Source: Palsa-883 sp963847615 (GTDB lineage Bacteria > Pseudomonadota > Alphaproteobacteria > Acetobacterales > Acetobacteraceae). From it: 64,000 nt of DNA. Position 1 is the stretch's first letter. Each line of letters starts with the position of its first letter. Position numbers and translations under genes: made by a program. Location: assembly GCA_963847615.1 (NCBI GenBank), contig CAWKAN010000017.1, forward strand, positions 124,001 to 188,000, given 5' to 3'. The notes below the pieces were generated by a model. It worked only from the letters and a program-made list of their open reading frames with translations, searched no databases and was not told the DNA's origin. This document shows positions 17,422-27,153 of the stretch, piece after piece.

Positions 17422-17432
<11 letters not shown>
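16683..17432 (+). CDS. atpF: N-type ATPase subunit b, with delta-like C-terminal domain
   Basis: 249 residues, longer than a plain b subunit (~160). One N-terminal membrane helix (INVLVLVWLLAHFLF) and a long Ala/Glu/Arg-rich coiled coil to ~140 are followed by a globular C-terminal part that ends in GGIELRGPYTRINNSW. That end resembles the delta C-terminus. No separate atpH exists in the operon, so this chain probably provides both peripheral stalk and delta functions. It overlaps atpA. Confidence 0.85.
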
Positions 17433-18926
<1,494 letters not shown>

Positions 18927-18930
<4 letters not shown>

Positions 18931-19781
18931 CCGAGCGGCTGGCCGATATCAGCCGGCGGATCCAGGGCGTGCACCAGCTCAACGCCGTGGTCGGCGCGAT
19001 GCGCGCCATCGCCGCGACGCGGGCGCAACAAAGTCGCGGCCAGCTCGCCGGCATCCGCGCCTATTCCGACACCATCGCGCTGGCGATCGCGCAGGCGCTG
19101 CGGCTGTTGCCGGGCGGTGGCGCGCCGGCGCACCGCCGCGCCGGGCGGCGCGGGCTGATCCTGTTCGTCGCCGAGCAGGGCTTTGCCGGCGCGTTCAGCG
19201 AACGCGTGCTGGACGCGGCGGGGGAGGATGTCGTTGACGCCGAGCTGTTCCTGATCGGCAGCCGCGGCGCGCGCATGGCGGGGGAGCGTGGCCTGCGCAT
19301 CGCCTGGCAGACGCCGATGGCCCCGCATGTCGACGGGGTGAAGCTGCTCGCGGTTCGCCTCGCCGACGCGCTGTATGCGGCGGTGCCGGACGGTGGGCTG
19401 CGCGTGGTCGATCTGATCTTCCCGGTCTGGGCGCCGGGCGCGGGGCTCGCGGTCGAGCGCCATTCGCTGCTGCCGCTCGACCACGCGCGGTTCGCCGCGC
19501 TGCCGCGGGGCGATGCGCCGCTGATCACGCTGCCGGCGGCCGAGCTGGTGGAACGGCTGGCCGAGGAATACGTCTATGCCGCGCTGTGCGAGGCGGCGAT
19601 GCGCGCCTTCGCCGCGGAGAACGAGGCCCGCGTCGCCGCGATGGTGCGCGCAAGGCGCAACATCGAAACGATGCTGGAGCGGCTGCAGGCGCAGGAGCGC
19701 CAGGTGCGCCAGGAGGAGATCACCGCGGAGGTGGTGGAACTGGCGAGCGGTGCCGGCCTGCTGCGCGAGATGCAAGGCTGA
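18927..19781 (+). CDS. atpG: N-type ATPase subunit gamma
   Basis: 284 residues. The N-terminal helix (TERLADISRRIQGVHQLNAV) and C-terminal helix (ENEARVAAMVRARRNIETML, EEITAEVVELASGA) give the antiparallel coiled coil, with a Rossmann-like middle (LILFVAEQGFAGAF). The internal sequence is diverged from housekeeping gamma, as expected for N-ATPases. It is the last gene of the nine-gene cluster; the 106-bp gap to the convergent hypothetical gene shows no clear terminator. Confidence 0.88.
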
Positions 19782-19887
19782 CGCAAGCGGGACCGGCGCC
19801 TGATGGGCACGCGCCGCATCTCGCCGTCGCGGTCGGGTTCAATCATTCAATAACGTGTCAGCAACACCATACCACGGCGCGCCGCCG

Positions 19888-20433
19888 CTACGGCGCCTCG
19901 GCGATCCCCGCTGCCTGGGACGGCGGCTGCGGTGGCGCATCCGGCGGCACGTGCAGCGCATGCTGTGCGACGATCGCCTGCCACACATGCAGCACGCTGC
20001 GCATCGTCGGCTCGGCCACCAGGCAGTGGCCGCGGTCGTCCAACAGGTAGAACAGCGCCTCGGCGTCCCCGCGCACCCGGCGTAGCGCGGCGGTCAGCAC
20101 GTCCAGGCACTCGATCACCTGGTCGGTCGTCGACAGCCGCGCCTGGCGCATCAGGTCGGCCAGGCGGAACGCGCGCAGCCCGTGCACCGGCGTGCCGGCG
20201 GCCTCGCGCCCCAGCTCGAAGAACACGTTGACCACCGGCAGCATGCCTTGCACCAGCTCCAGCATGGCGGTGGCTTCGTCCGGGTTGCAGCCCATCAGCC
20301 GGCTGGCAAGGTCCTCCGGCGCGGGGTGATCCGCGGCCAGGCCGAAGGCGCTGGCGACCTCGTGCTCCAGCCAGCGGCGCACCTCCGGCGGCGCGGCGCG
20401 TACCTGTTCGGGGGACAGGGTGATGCCGATCAT
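19888..20433 (-). CDS. Unrecognised 181-residue protein next to the N-ATPase
   Basis: I do not recognise this family. The ATG at 20433 has CGGAG seven bases upstream. The protein is mostly helical and acidic (GITLSPEQVRAAPPEVRRWL, MGCNPDEATAMLELVQGM, VIECLDVLTAALRRVRGDAE), with no signal peptide or membrane span. The tail is Pro/Gln-rich. It is convergent with atpG, and an FNR/FixK-type box sits ~65 bp upstream of its start, so it is probably expressed with the low-oxygen genes to its left. A regulatory or adaptor role is speculation. Confidence 0.7.
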   Translation of the reverse strand: MIGITLSPEQVRAAPPEVRRWLEHEVASAFGLAADHPAPEDLASRLMGCNPDEATAMLELVQGMLPVVNVFFELGREAAGTPVHGLRAFRLADLMRQARLSTTDQVIECLDVLTAALRRVRGDAEALFYLLDDRGHCLVAEPTMRSVLHVWQAIVAQHALHVPPDAPPQPPSQAAGIAEAP

Positions 20434-20491
20434 TGCAATGCTCCGCGGTTGCCTGACCGGAGGCTTGTGGGCCGGCGGCGGCGGCGGCGCA

Positions 20492-20505
20492 TTGACGCGG
20501 ATCAA
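20492..20505. promoter_or_regulatory. FNR/FixK-type box before the 181-residue protein
   Basis: TTGAC-GCGG-ATCAA, centred about 65 bp upstream of the ATG at 20433 (minus strand). That spacing allows a class II promoter with a short leader. It lies between this gene and the end of the amidohydrolase pseudogene. Confidence 0.7.
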
Positions 20506-20524
20506 TCCGCCGCGAATCGATCGC

Positions 20525-21791
20525 CTATGCCGCCGCCTCTGCCGCCCAGCGCGTCATCACCGCGCAGCCGGCGGCGAAATCCTCCAGCCGCATCGCCTCG
20601 TGCGGGTTGTGGCTGCCGTGCTGGTTGCGCACGAACAGCATCGCCGCCGGCACGCCGGCCTGGGCGAAGGCCGCCGCGTCGTGCCCGCCGCCCGAATTCC
20701 ATCGCGCGCCACGCGATCCCGCCCGCCTGCGCCGCGCGCGCCAGGCCGTCGCGCAGCGCTGCGTCCATCGGGCTCGGCAGGCTGCCGGTCTCGACCCCGA
20801 GGTCGAACCGCACGCCGCGCCGCGGCTCGATGACGCCGATCAGCCGGTGCAGCTCGGCGAACATCGCGTCCACGCTCGCCGGGTCCACGCTGCGGATGTC
20901 GAGCTGGAAGCGCGCCTCGCCGGGGATCTTGGTGAAGCCGGCCGCCGCCGTGGTGGCCAGCACGCAGAAGGTGCAGACCAGCTGGTGGCCCTGCGCCTCC
21001 AGCGCACCCCAGTGCTCGTCGAGCCGATACGCCAGCTCGGCCAGCGCGATCGCCGCGTCGGCGCGATAGCGCCGCGGCGTGGCGCCGGAGTGGTTGTATT
21101 CGCCGACCACCCGCGCCGCCCGCAGCCGCCGCGACCCGGGGATGCCCGACACCACCGCCACCGGGATCGCCTCGGCCTCCAGCACCGGGCCCTGTTCGAT
21201 ATGCAACTCCAGATAGGCGGCGATCGAGGCCGGTGGCAGCAGGCATTTTCCCCCCGCCACCGCCTCCGGGTCGAACCCCAGTTCGCGCATGTGCTGGCCC
21301 AATGTCCGCCCGGTATCCATCCGCTTCACCTCCAGCACGGCAGGCGGCAGCCGCCCCAAGGCCGCGTGGCTGCCGGGGTAGGAGGTGGGAAACCACGCCC
21401 CCGCCTCCTCGGCGCGGATCGCCAGCACGGTGACGTCGCGCCCCGGCACGAAGCCTGCCCGGCGCATCCCGGCGACCGTAGCGAGCCCGGCCAGCACGCC
21501 GGCGGCGCCATCGTAGTTGCCGCCCTGCGGCACGGAATCCAGGTGGCTGCCCAGCACGATGCGCTTCGCCGTGCGGTCGGCACCGGGCAGCGTCATCAGC
21601 ATGTTGCCGGCCGGGTCGACGGCGATCTCCAGCCCCAGCGCTGCGGCCACCAACCGCACCAGGTCGTGCGCGCGCTGCTCGCCCGGGCCGTAGGCATCGC
21701 GGGTGACGCCGACGCCGTCGAAGCTGGCGTCCCGCAGCGCGTCGAACAGGCGGGCGGCAAGGTCGACGTCAGGGGTCAGGTTGGGGCGCAT
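20525..21791 (-). pseudogene. Zn-dependent amidohydrolase (allantoate/N-carbamoyl amidase, M20 type), frameshifted near the 3' end
   Basis: From the ATG at 21791 (GGAG six bases upstream) the frame encodes an M20/HyuC-like hydrolase: GSHLDSVPQGGNYDGAAGVL (metal ligands), RAEEAGAW, LELHIEQGPVLE, SGIPGSRRLRA and GEYNHSGATP. Near 20695 the frame breaks after RAMEFG. One base over, the family ending GGGHDAAAFAQAGVPAAM, RNQHGSHNPHEAM continues to a TAG at 20525. So a single inserted G in a GGG run is implied; without correction the frame runs to 20502 with nonsense residues. It is either a young pseudogene or an assembly indel. Full length would be ~420 residues. Confidence 0.8.
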
Positions 21792-22021
21792 GGCAGGCTC
21801 CGGTTGGGCAAGCCGCCAGCCTGCCGCGCCGCGGCCCTGTTTCGCAACCGCGTTGCATCGGCGATGCAGGGCAATCGGGTGAACGGCGGAGAGGCGGAGG
21901 AGACCCGGCTGCCTGCCATTGGGAGGAGCGAAGCGAGCCTGGGGTCGAGCGCGCGAGGGCCGTCGCGGCAATCCCCCCGGCGTGCGCAACCACGCTCGGG
22001 GACCAGATTGAATGTCGTCCG

Positions 22022-22130
22022 TCGACCCAAAGCAGCGGTAGCCGGGGCGCGCCGCCCGAACCGCCGGAACTCGACCCAAAGCGGCGGTAGTGTGGCCGCG
22101 GCGGCAACAACCGGGATCGACCCAAACCGG
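22022..22130. repeat. Three short direct repeats in a gene-free gap
   Basis: TCGACCCAAAGCAGCGGTAG at 22022, a one-mismatch copy at 22071, and a truncated copy at 22117 (spacings 49 and 46). They lie in the 468-bp gap 21792-22259 between the amidohydrolase and tonB. Nothing else was recognised in the gap. Confidence 0.55.
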
Positions 22131-22259
22131 ACTCTCAAATGGCGTGGAATTCAACAATCGTGCAATCGGGAAACCGTACAATTCCCTCAGCGCCGGTCGG
22201 GAATTCTACCCTCCCAGACCGCTCGGTGATGCGCTTTCTGCAAGCCGCCATCCTTCGGG

Positions 22260-23195
22260 TCAGTTGGTCAGGCGATACCTGATCTGCACCGTCGCCGTGA
22301 CCCGATCCTGAGGCATTTCCGCTGGAAATGGCGGCAGTGACGCATTGTGCAGCATCGCCTGGGCCGCATCATCGAGCCGTGGCGAGCCGCTCCCGCTTAC
22401 CAGCTCCACCCCCAGCACCTTCCCCAACCGATCGACGGTGAAGCGCAGCACGACGCGACCCTCCTCGCCACGCCGCCGCGCCTCGTCGGGATAGGTCTTG
22501 TGCGCCGCGAGCCAGCCGAGGACCGAGTGCTGCCAGTCGGCGGCGATCCGCGCCGGCCGGGCGGCGCTCGCGGCACTGTTCGCCAAGGGGTTTGCCGGCG
22601 CCACCGACGTCGCCGGAGGTGGTGCTATCGCCTCGCCTCTCGGTGGGGGGCGAGATGGCGCGGCGGACGCGGTGCGCGGCGGCCTGGCCGACCGCGGCTT
22701 CGACGGCTGGTGACGGGGCGGATGTGGCGGGGCCGGAACCGATGGCGGCGCCAGCGCGTCGATTGCCGGCGGCGGGGGCGGAATCGCCGGTAGCGGTGGC
22801 GCTTCGGTCGGCGATGGCGGCTGCGGCGGGGACGGCGGGATGGCGGCCATAACCGGCGCCTCCGGCGGCGCGGGTGGTTCGGGCGGCACGCCTGGTGTCA
22901 CCGCCGCCGCAATCGGCACCTGTGGCGGCGCCGCGTGCGAGGCGGGCGCCGGCGCGAATATCAATGCCACCGCCTGCTCATCCAACGCCGTCAACGTCGC
23001 GGGAAGCCGGACAAAGTTCAGCAGCAACCCGCCAGCCGCGAGATGCAGCAGCATCGCGGCGCCCAGCGAAGCAGCCGATGGCCGTCTCGCCGCACGCGGG
23101 CCTGGCCAACGCGTCGCCGCCACACCGATATCCGGCGCCCGCGCGGTCAATCCGGCTTGCCGCGTTCGCCAAATTGATATGTTATAACGTATCAT
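22260..23195 (-). CDS. tonB: Energy transducer TonB
   Basis: Up to 311 residues. One N-terminal membrane helix (LGAAMLLHLAAGGLLLNF, ~44-61) is followed by a long Pro/Ala-rich periplasmic spacer (~85-200) and a C-terminal TonB domain (HKTYPDEARRRGEEGRVVLR, DRLGKVLGVELVSGSG, ending QIRYRLTN). It couples the inner-membrane ExbBD proton motive force to outer-membrane receptors. It is divergent from a TonB-dependent receptor with only 52 bp between starts. Its first codons overlap an 18-bp palindrome, so the true start may be downstream. Confidence 0.9.
   Translation of the reverse strand: MIRYNISIWRTRQAGLTARAPDIGVAATRWPGPRAARRPSAASLGAAMLLHLAAGGLLLNFVRLPATLTALDEQAVALIFAPAPASHAAPPQVPIAAAVTPGVPPEPPAPPEAPVMAAIPPSPPQPPSPTEAPPLPAIPPPPPAIDALAPPSVPAPPHPPRHQPSKPRSARPPRTASAAPSRPPPRGEAIAPPPATSVAPANPLANSAASAARPARIAADWQHSVLGWLAAHKTYPDEARRRGEEGRVVLRFTVDRLGKVLGVELVSGSGSPRLDDAAQAMLHNASLPPFPAEMPQDRVTATVQIRYRLTN
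23176..23193. promoter_or_regulatory. 18-bp palindrome in the divergent tonB/receptor promoter (Zur-like)
   Basis: GATATGTTATAACGTATC is a dyad around GTTATAAC with one mismatched pair. It is strikingly AT-rich against the background. GTTAT/ATAAC dyads are typical of the Fur-family zinc repressor Zur. The position between tonB and a TonB-dependent receptor fits metal-responsive control; the regulator is inferred, not shown. Confidence 0.6.
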
Positions 23196-23247
23196 TTAGG
23201 CGCGAAGGTACGCGCAAACCGCTTCCCTGGGAAGGACCCGACCACCG

Positions 23248-25263
23248 ATGCGCCGCTACGCCCTACCAATTCTCCCAGCCGCCCTCTGGGCATTTTCGCC
23301 CTTCTGGGCATTGACGGTCACGACCGGCGCCCACGCCGCCGATCCGGCCGCCGCTCCACAGCCGGCTGCCACCAGCCAGGACGCCAGCAGCATGTCGATG
23401 GATATCGACGTGATTTCAAAGCGACTCGACGTTGCGCGCCAGCAGATCCAGCCAAGCCTCGGCGCGACGACCTACACGTTCACGCCTGAAGCGTTGGAGA
23501 ACATCCCCCAGGGCGAAAACGCCCCGCTGAACCAGGTGCTGTTGCAGGCGCCGGGTGTCGCACAGGACAGCTTCGGCCAAATCCACCTGCGCGGCGAGCA
23601 CGCCAACGTGCAGTACCGCCTGAACGGGGTGGAGCTTCCGGAAGGCCTGTCGGTCTTCGGTCAGACCATCGAGAACCGGTTCGCCCAGAGCCTGTCGCTG
23701 ATCACCGGCGCGCTGCCGGCGCAATACGGCTTCCAGACCGCCGGCGTGGTGGACATCCAGACCAAGACCGGCACCAGCAATCCGGGGCTGGTGACGGAGA
23801 TGTATGGCGGCAGTTGGAATTGGCTGGAGCCGAGCGTGGACTACGGCGGACAGACCGGTCCGGTAAATTACTTCATCACCCTGGACGGAGTGCACGACGA
23901 GCGCGGCATCGAGAACCCTACCGCCAGCTACAACGCCATCCACGACACCACTGACCAGTTTCATGGCCTTGCCTATGTCTCCGGCATCATCGACCCGGAC
24001 ACGCGCATCAGCCTGATCCTCGGCGGCTTCGACGGCAGCTTCCAGATTCCCAACAATCCCGGCCAGTCCACGCTTGGCCTGAACGTCAATGGTACCACCA
24101 CGTTCAACAGCACGAATCTGAACGAGAACCAGACCGAAGCGACCGGCTTCGCCGTGCTGTCGCTGCAGAAGCACATCGATACGATCGATCTGCAGGTCTC
24201 GCTGTTCAACCGCACCAGCACGCTGCATTTCACGCCCGACTGGGTCGGCGACCTGCTGTTCAACGGCATTGCGCAGCAGGCTTCGCGCCAGGATGTGGCG
24301 ACCGGCGTGCAGGCCGACGGAAGCTGGCGGATCAACGAGCAGCACACGCTGCGCGCCGGGTTCCTGGCACAGATCGAACAGGCCAGCGCCGACACGCTGT
24401 CGAGCGTGCTACAGGTGAACTCCAGCGGCACGCAGACTTCCGACCAGCCGATCAGCATCACCGACAACCAGAACAGCGCGGGCGGGCTGTATGGCCTCTA
24501 CCTTCAGGACGAATGGCGCCTGCTGCCCACGCTTACGCTGAACTACGGCGCGCGGTTCGACGCGGTGGAGGAATTCACCCATGAGAGCCAGCTCAGTCCA
24601 CGTGCCAACCTGGTCTGGAAGCCGGTCCCCAACACCACGCTGCATGTCGGCTACGCGCGCTATTTCGTCCCGCCGCCGTACGAGGTGCTGTCCCCGGAAA
24701 GCATCGCCAAGTTCCTGGGCACGACGGCGGCGCCGGAGGTGACGCAGGACAACACCGTGCGGGCCGAGCGGTCGAACTACTTCGATGCCGGGGCCAGCCA
24801 GGTGGTGGTACCCGGCCTGACGATCGGCGCCGACGCCTACTACAAGATCTCGAACAACCTGATCGACGAGGGCCAGTTCGGTGCGCCGATCATCCTGACC
24901 GCCTTCAACTACGCGCACGGCATCCAGACCGGGGTCGAGCTGACCGCGAGCTATGACCGCGGCCCGCTGTCGCTCTACGCCAACCTGGCCTGGTCACGCG
25001 CCATGGGCGAGGACATCAATTCGGCGCAGTACAATTTCAGCGCCGCCGATCTGGCGTTCATCCAGAACAACTACATCCATCTTGACCACGACCAGACCTG
25101 GAGCGGCTCTGCCGGCGCCGCCTATGTGTTTAACCCCGACAGTCCCTATCCGACACGGGTCTCGGCCGACCTGCTGGTGCAGAGCGGGCTGCGCGCCGAC
25201 GGCACGGTGCCCAACGGGATTGCGTTGCCGAGCTACGCGACGGGGAACCTGTCGGTGATTTAA
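23248..25263 (+). CDS. TonB-dependent outer-membrane receptor, truncated by a premature stop
   Basis: 671 residues to a TAA at 25261-25263. A signal peptide (~1-31, ending GAHAA) is followed by a plug domain (LENIPQGENAPLNQVLLQAP, IHLRGEHANVQYRLNGVELP, TGALPAQYGFQTAGVVDIQ) and a beta-barrel with alternating strands (YGLYLQDEWRLLPTLTLNYG, LHVGYARYFVPPPYEVLS). The same frame continues after the stop for ~50 more codons to the expected C-terminal strand ending THRF, so the last barrel strands and terminal Phe are lost. The substrate is unknown; context hints at zinc. Confidence 0.85.
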   Translation: MRRYALPILPAALWAFSPFWALTVTTGAHAADPAAAPQPAATSQDASSMSMDIDVISKRLDVARQQIQPSLGATTYTFTPEALENIPQGENAPLNQVLLQAPGVAQDSFGQIHLRGEHANVQYRLNGVELPEGLSVFGQTIENRFAQSLSLITGALPAQYGFQTAGVVDIQTKTGTSNPGLVTEMYGGSWNWLEPSVDYGGQTGPVNYFITLDGVHDERGIENPTASYNAIHDTTDQFHGLAYVSGIIDPDTRISLILGGFDGSFQIPNNPGQSTLGLNVNGTTTFNSTNLNENQTEATGFAVLSLQKHIDTIDLQVSLFNRTSTLHFTPDWVGDLLFNGIAQQASRQDVATGVQADGSWRINEQHTLRAGFLAQIEQASADTLSSVLQVNSSGTQTSDQPISITDNQNSAGGLYGLYLQDEWRLLPTLTLNYGARFDAVEEFTHESQLSPRANLVWKPVPNTTLHVGYARYFVPPPYEVLSPESIAKFLGTTAAPEVTQDNTVRAERSNYFDAGASQVVVPGLTIGADAYYKISNNLIDEGQFGAPIILTAFNYAHGIQTGVELTASYDRGPLSLYANLAWSRAMGEDINSAQYNFSAADLAFIQNNYIHLDHDQTWSGSAGAAYVFNPDSPYPTRVSADLLVQSGLRADGTVPNGIALPSYATGNLSVI

Positions 25264-25413
25264 CACATCGCCACGGGCACCGATCTGCGGCTCGACGTGC
25301 TGAATATCGGGGATTCCGTCTATGAGATCCGCAACGGCACGGGCGTCGGCGTCGGCGCGCCGCAATACGGCATTCGCCGCACGATCCTCGCAGCCGTTAC
25401 ACACCGGTTCTGA
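25264..25413 (+). pseudogene. Detached C-terminal strands of the TonB-dependent receptor
   Basis: This is in the same frame as the receptor after the TAA. It encodes HIATGTDLRLDVLNIGDSVY and YGIRRTILAAVTHRF, then TGA at 25411. The terminal aromatic residue and alternating pattern are those of a barrel C-terminus. A CAA-to-TAA change at codon 672 would explain the stop. The following gap to 25758 holds a short GC hairpin at 25623-25640 (no T run) and no gene. Confidence 0.75.
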
Positions 25414-25758
25414 GTTCTCACTACGAACATTTCGCCTTGAGCATCGCCTTGAGCGCGCGTCTGCTTGCCTTCTGGCGTATAAGTCAAGAGGCTCACAATC
25501 AAATGCCATCCCAATGAACTGAGCATTTTGATGCGCACAGAAGTCCGGTGCAAGTGTCCGGAATCCACCCATTGCGGGCATTCGAGCTGGCCCACGACCC
25601 GCAACGACGGGGGGACTGCTTCCCCCGGCCTTCGCCGGGGTCGCAATAACCGCGATAGTGGCTTCGCCCGATTGCCGTGTTCCACGACCCACGGCCGTTG
25701 CTTTCTTTCCTAGGAAATGATACCCGTTATCCTCCAGAGGTTTGCCAGGAGCGCACCC

Positions 25759-27033
25759 ATGTCGCATCCCCCGCTCGCTGCCACCGCCGAGCCGGCCGGC
25801 CCGCCGCCTTGCCTCGCTGCCGCGCCGCCGCGCACCGGCAAACGCCGCGGCAACCCTGACCTCGGCCTCGCGCCGCGCTGCGGGGCACGCACCCGCGCCG
25901 GCTGCCCGTGCCGCGCGCCGGCGATCCGGGGCAGATTGCGGTGCCGCATGCATGGCGGGCGCAGCACCGGCCCGCGCACGTCCGAGGGCATGGCGCGGCT
26001 GCGCGCCGCCCGCACCGTCCACGGCGCCTACAGCGCGGAGACCCGGGCGCGCAACCGCTACGACCTTACCGCACTCCGGCGTGGACAGGTGGGCAATGCG
26101 GCGGCGCGCTGCGTTGACCGGCTGCCGCCCGACCTCGCCTCCCGCCTGCTGCGGCTGCCGCCGGAGCTGATGCCGCCGCCGCCGCCGTCCGGCGGCCTGA
26201 CGCCCGCACAGGACCGCGCCGTGCTGCGCGCCGAGGCCGCCGCCCTCGCACCCTGGCGGGCGGCGATCGCGCAGGCCGGGCTGGCGGGATGGGCGGGCGA
26301 GGCCAGGCCGGCCGTCGTCGCCGACCGGCCCGGCGCATCGGCAGAAGCCCATGCACCAGTGGCGCTCCACGGCGACCCCGCGGCGGCGCGGGGTGCGGCG
26401 GGCGGCGCGCACCCGGATGGTGCGGCAAAAGCCCATGCACCAGAGTCCGCCGGCGGCGCGGGCAGCACCGCCCAGGCTGCGCCCCCCGCCGCTCCGGCGG
26501 CGGCGCAGGCAGAAGCCCATGCACCAGAACGGGCCGTCGGCGGGCGCGGCGACGTCCCGGCGGCGGCGCCCGCCGCGCATGGCGACCCGATGCACCGTCG
26601 GCAAAAGCCCATGCACCAGACCGCGCGGCCGACCCGGGCGGCGCCATCCCGGCCGCGGCGCCCGCGAGGCATGGCGCCCCGATGCAACAGCCGGCAAAAG
26701 CCCATGCACCAGAACGCGGCCCGGCGGCGTCCGACGCCATCCCGGCGCCCCTGCCCAACCGCGCGGCGCGCCGGCGCTGCAAGAGCCTGCAACGGCGCAT
26801 GCACCGGGCCCCTGCCGCGTGCTCCCGCCTATGACATCGGGCGCTACGGAAGGATCGGCGCGGCAGGTCCGCCGGCGGCTGCGCCGCGCCGGCGTGCCGG
26901 TGCACGCGCGCAGCCGTCCCTGTCGCGCGACCGGCAGGGAACGGTCGTGGCCGGCCCGCCCGCGGCAATCGGGGGAACGAAAGGAAGGCCAGGGACTCCC
27001 TTTCGTTCGCCCGATCGCCCCGATCGGCGATAG
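25759..27033 (+). CDS. HGGxSTG-domain protein with repeat-bearing C-terminal region
   Basis: About 424 residues from the ATG at 25759 (AGGAG nine bases upstream; an ATG at 25717 is also possible). Residues ~38-105 contain CGARTRAGCPCRAPAIRG, RMHGGRSTGPRTSEGMARLR and ARTVHGAYSAETRA, the HGGxSTGPRT domain found in many alphaproteobacteria with unknown function. The Cys pattern (C-x6-C-x-C, then C-x-MHGG) suggests metal binding. After ~200 the protein is low complexity. It is shaped by a DNA repeat read as AEAHAP/AKAHAP three times and then, because the frame drifts, as QKPMHQ twice. The C-terminal reading frame is therefore uncertain. Confidence 0.6.
   Translation: MSHPPLAATAEPAGPPPCLAAAPPRTGKRRGNPDLGLAPRCGARTRAGCPCRAPAIRGRLRCRMHGGRSTGPRTSEGMARLRAARTVHGAYSAETRARNRYDLTALRRGQVGNAAARCVDRLPPDLASRLLRLPPELMPPPPPSGGLTPAQDRAVLRAEAAALAPWRAAIAQAGLAGWAGEARPAVVADRPGASAEAHAPVALHGDPAAARGAAGGAHPDGAAKAHAPESAGGAGSTAQAAPPAAPAAAQAEAHAPERAVGGRGDVPAAAPAAHGDPMHRRQKPMHQTARPTRAAPSRPRRPRGMAPRCNSRQKPMHQNAARRRPTPSRRPCPTARRAGAARACNGACTGPLPRAPAYDIGRYGRIGAAGPPAAAPRRRAGARAQPSLSRDRQGTVVAGPPAAIGGTKGRPGTPFRSPDRPDRR
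26340..26803. repeat. Array of a conserved 20-bp motif at 84-93-bp spacing
   Basis: GGCAAAAGCCCATGCACCAG (A or G at position 5) occurs at 26340, 26424, 26508, 26600 and 26693, with a degenerate sixth copy whose ATGCACC is at 26797. Spacings are 84, 84, 92, 93 and 93. The intervening DNA is GC-rich and far less conserved. The array lies inside the 3' half of the HGGxSTG gene. Confidence 0.85.
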
Positions 27034-27153
27034 AGTGCGTCCGGACCCGAAGGAGGGGGGCATGACGCCACGCCTGGTGCTCGCCGCGCAGCCGCGGCGC
27101 GACGGGGTGGCGCGTGCCCGTCTCCCGGTTGACGCAACCTGGAGCTGATCCCA

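Noticed and set aside
26340..26803. CRISPR-like regular array
   Set aside because: Repeats are 20 bp with 64-73-bp low-complexity intervals, lie in a coding region, and no cas gene is near.
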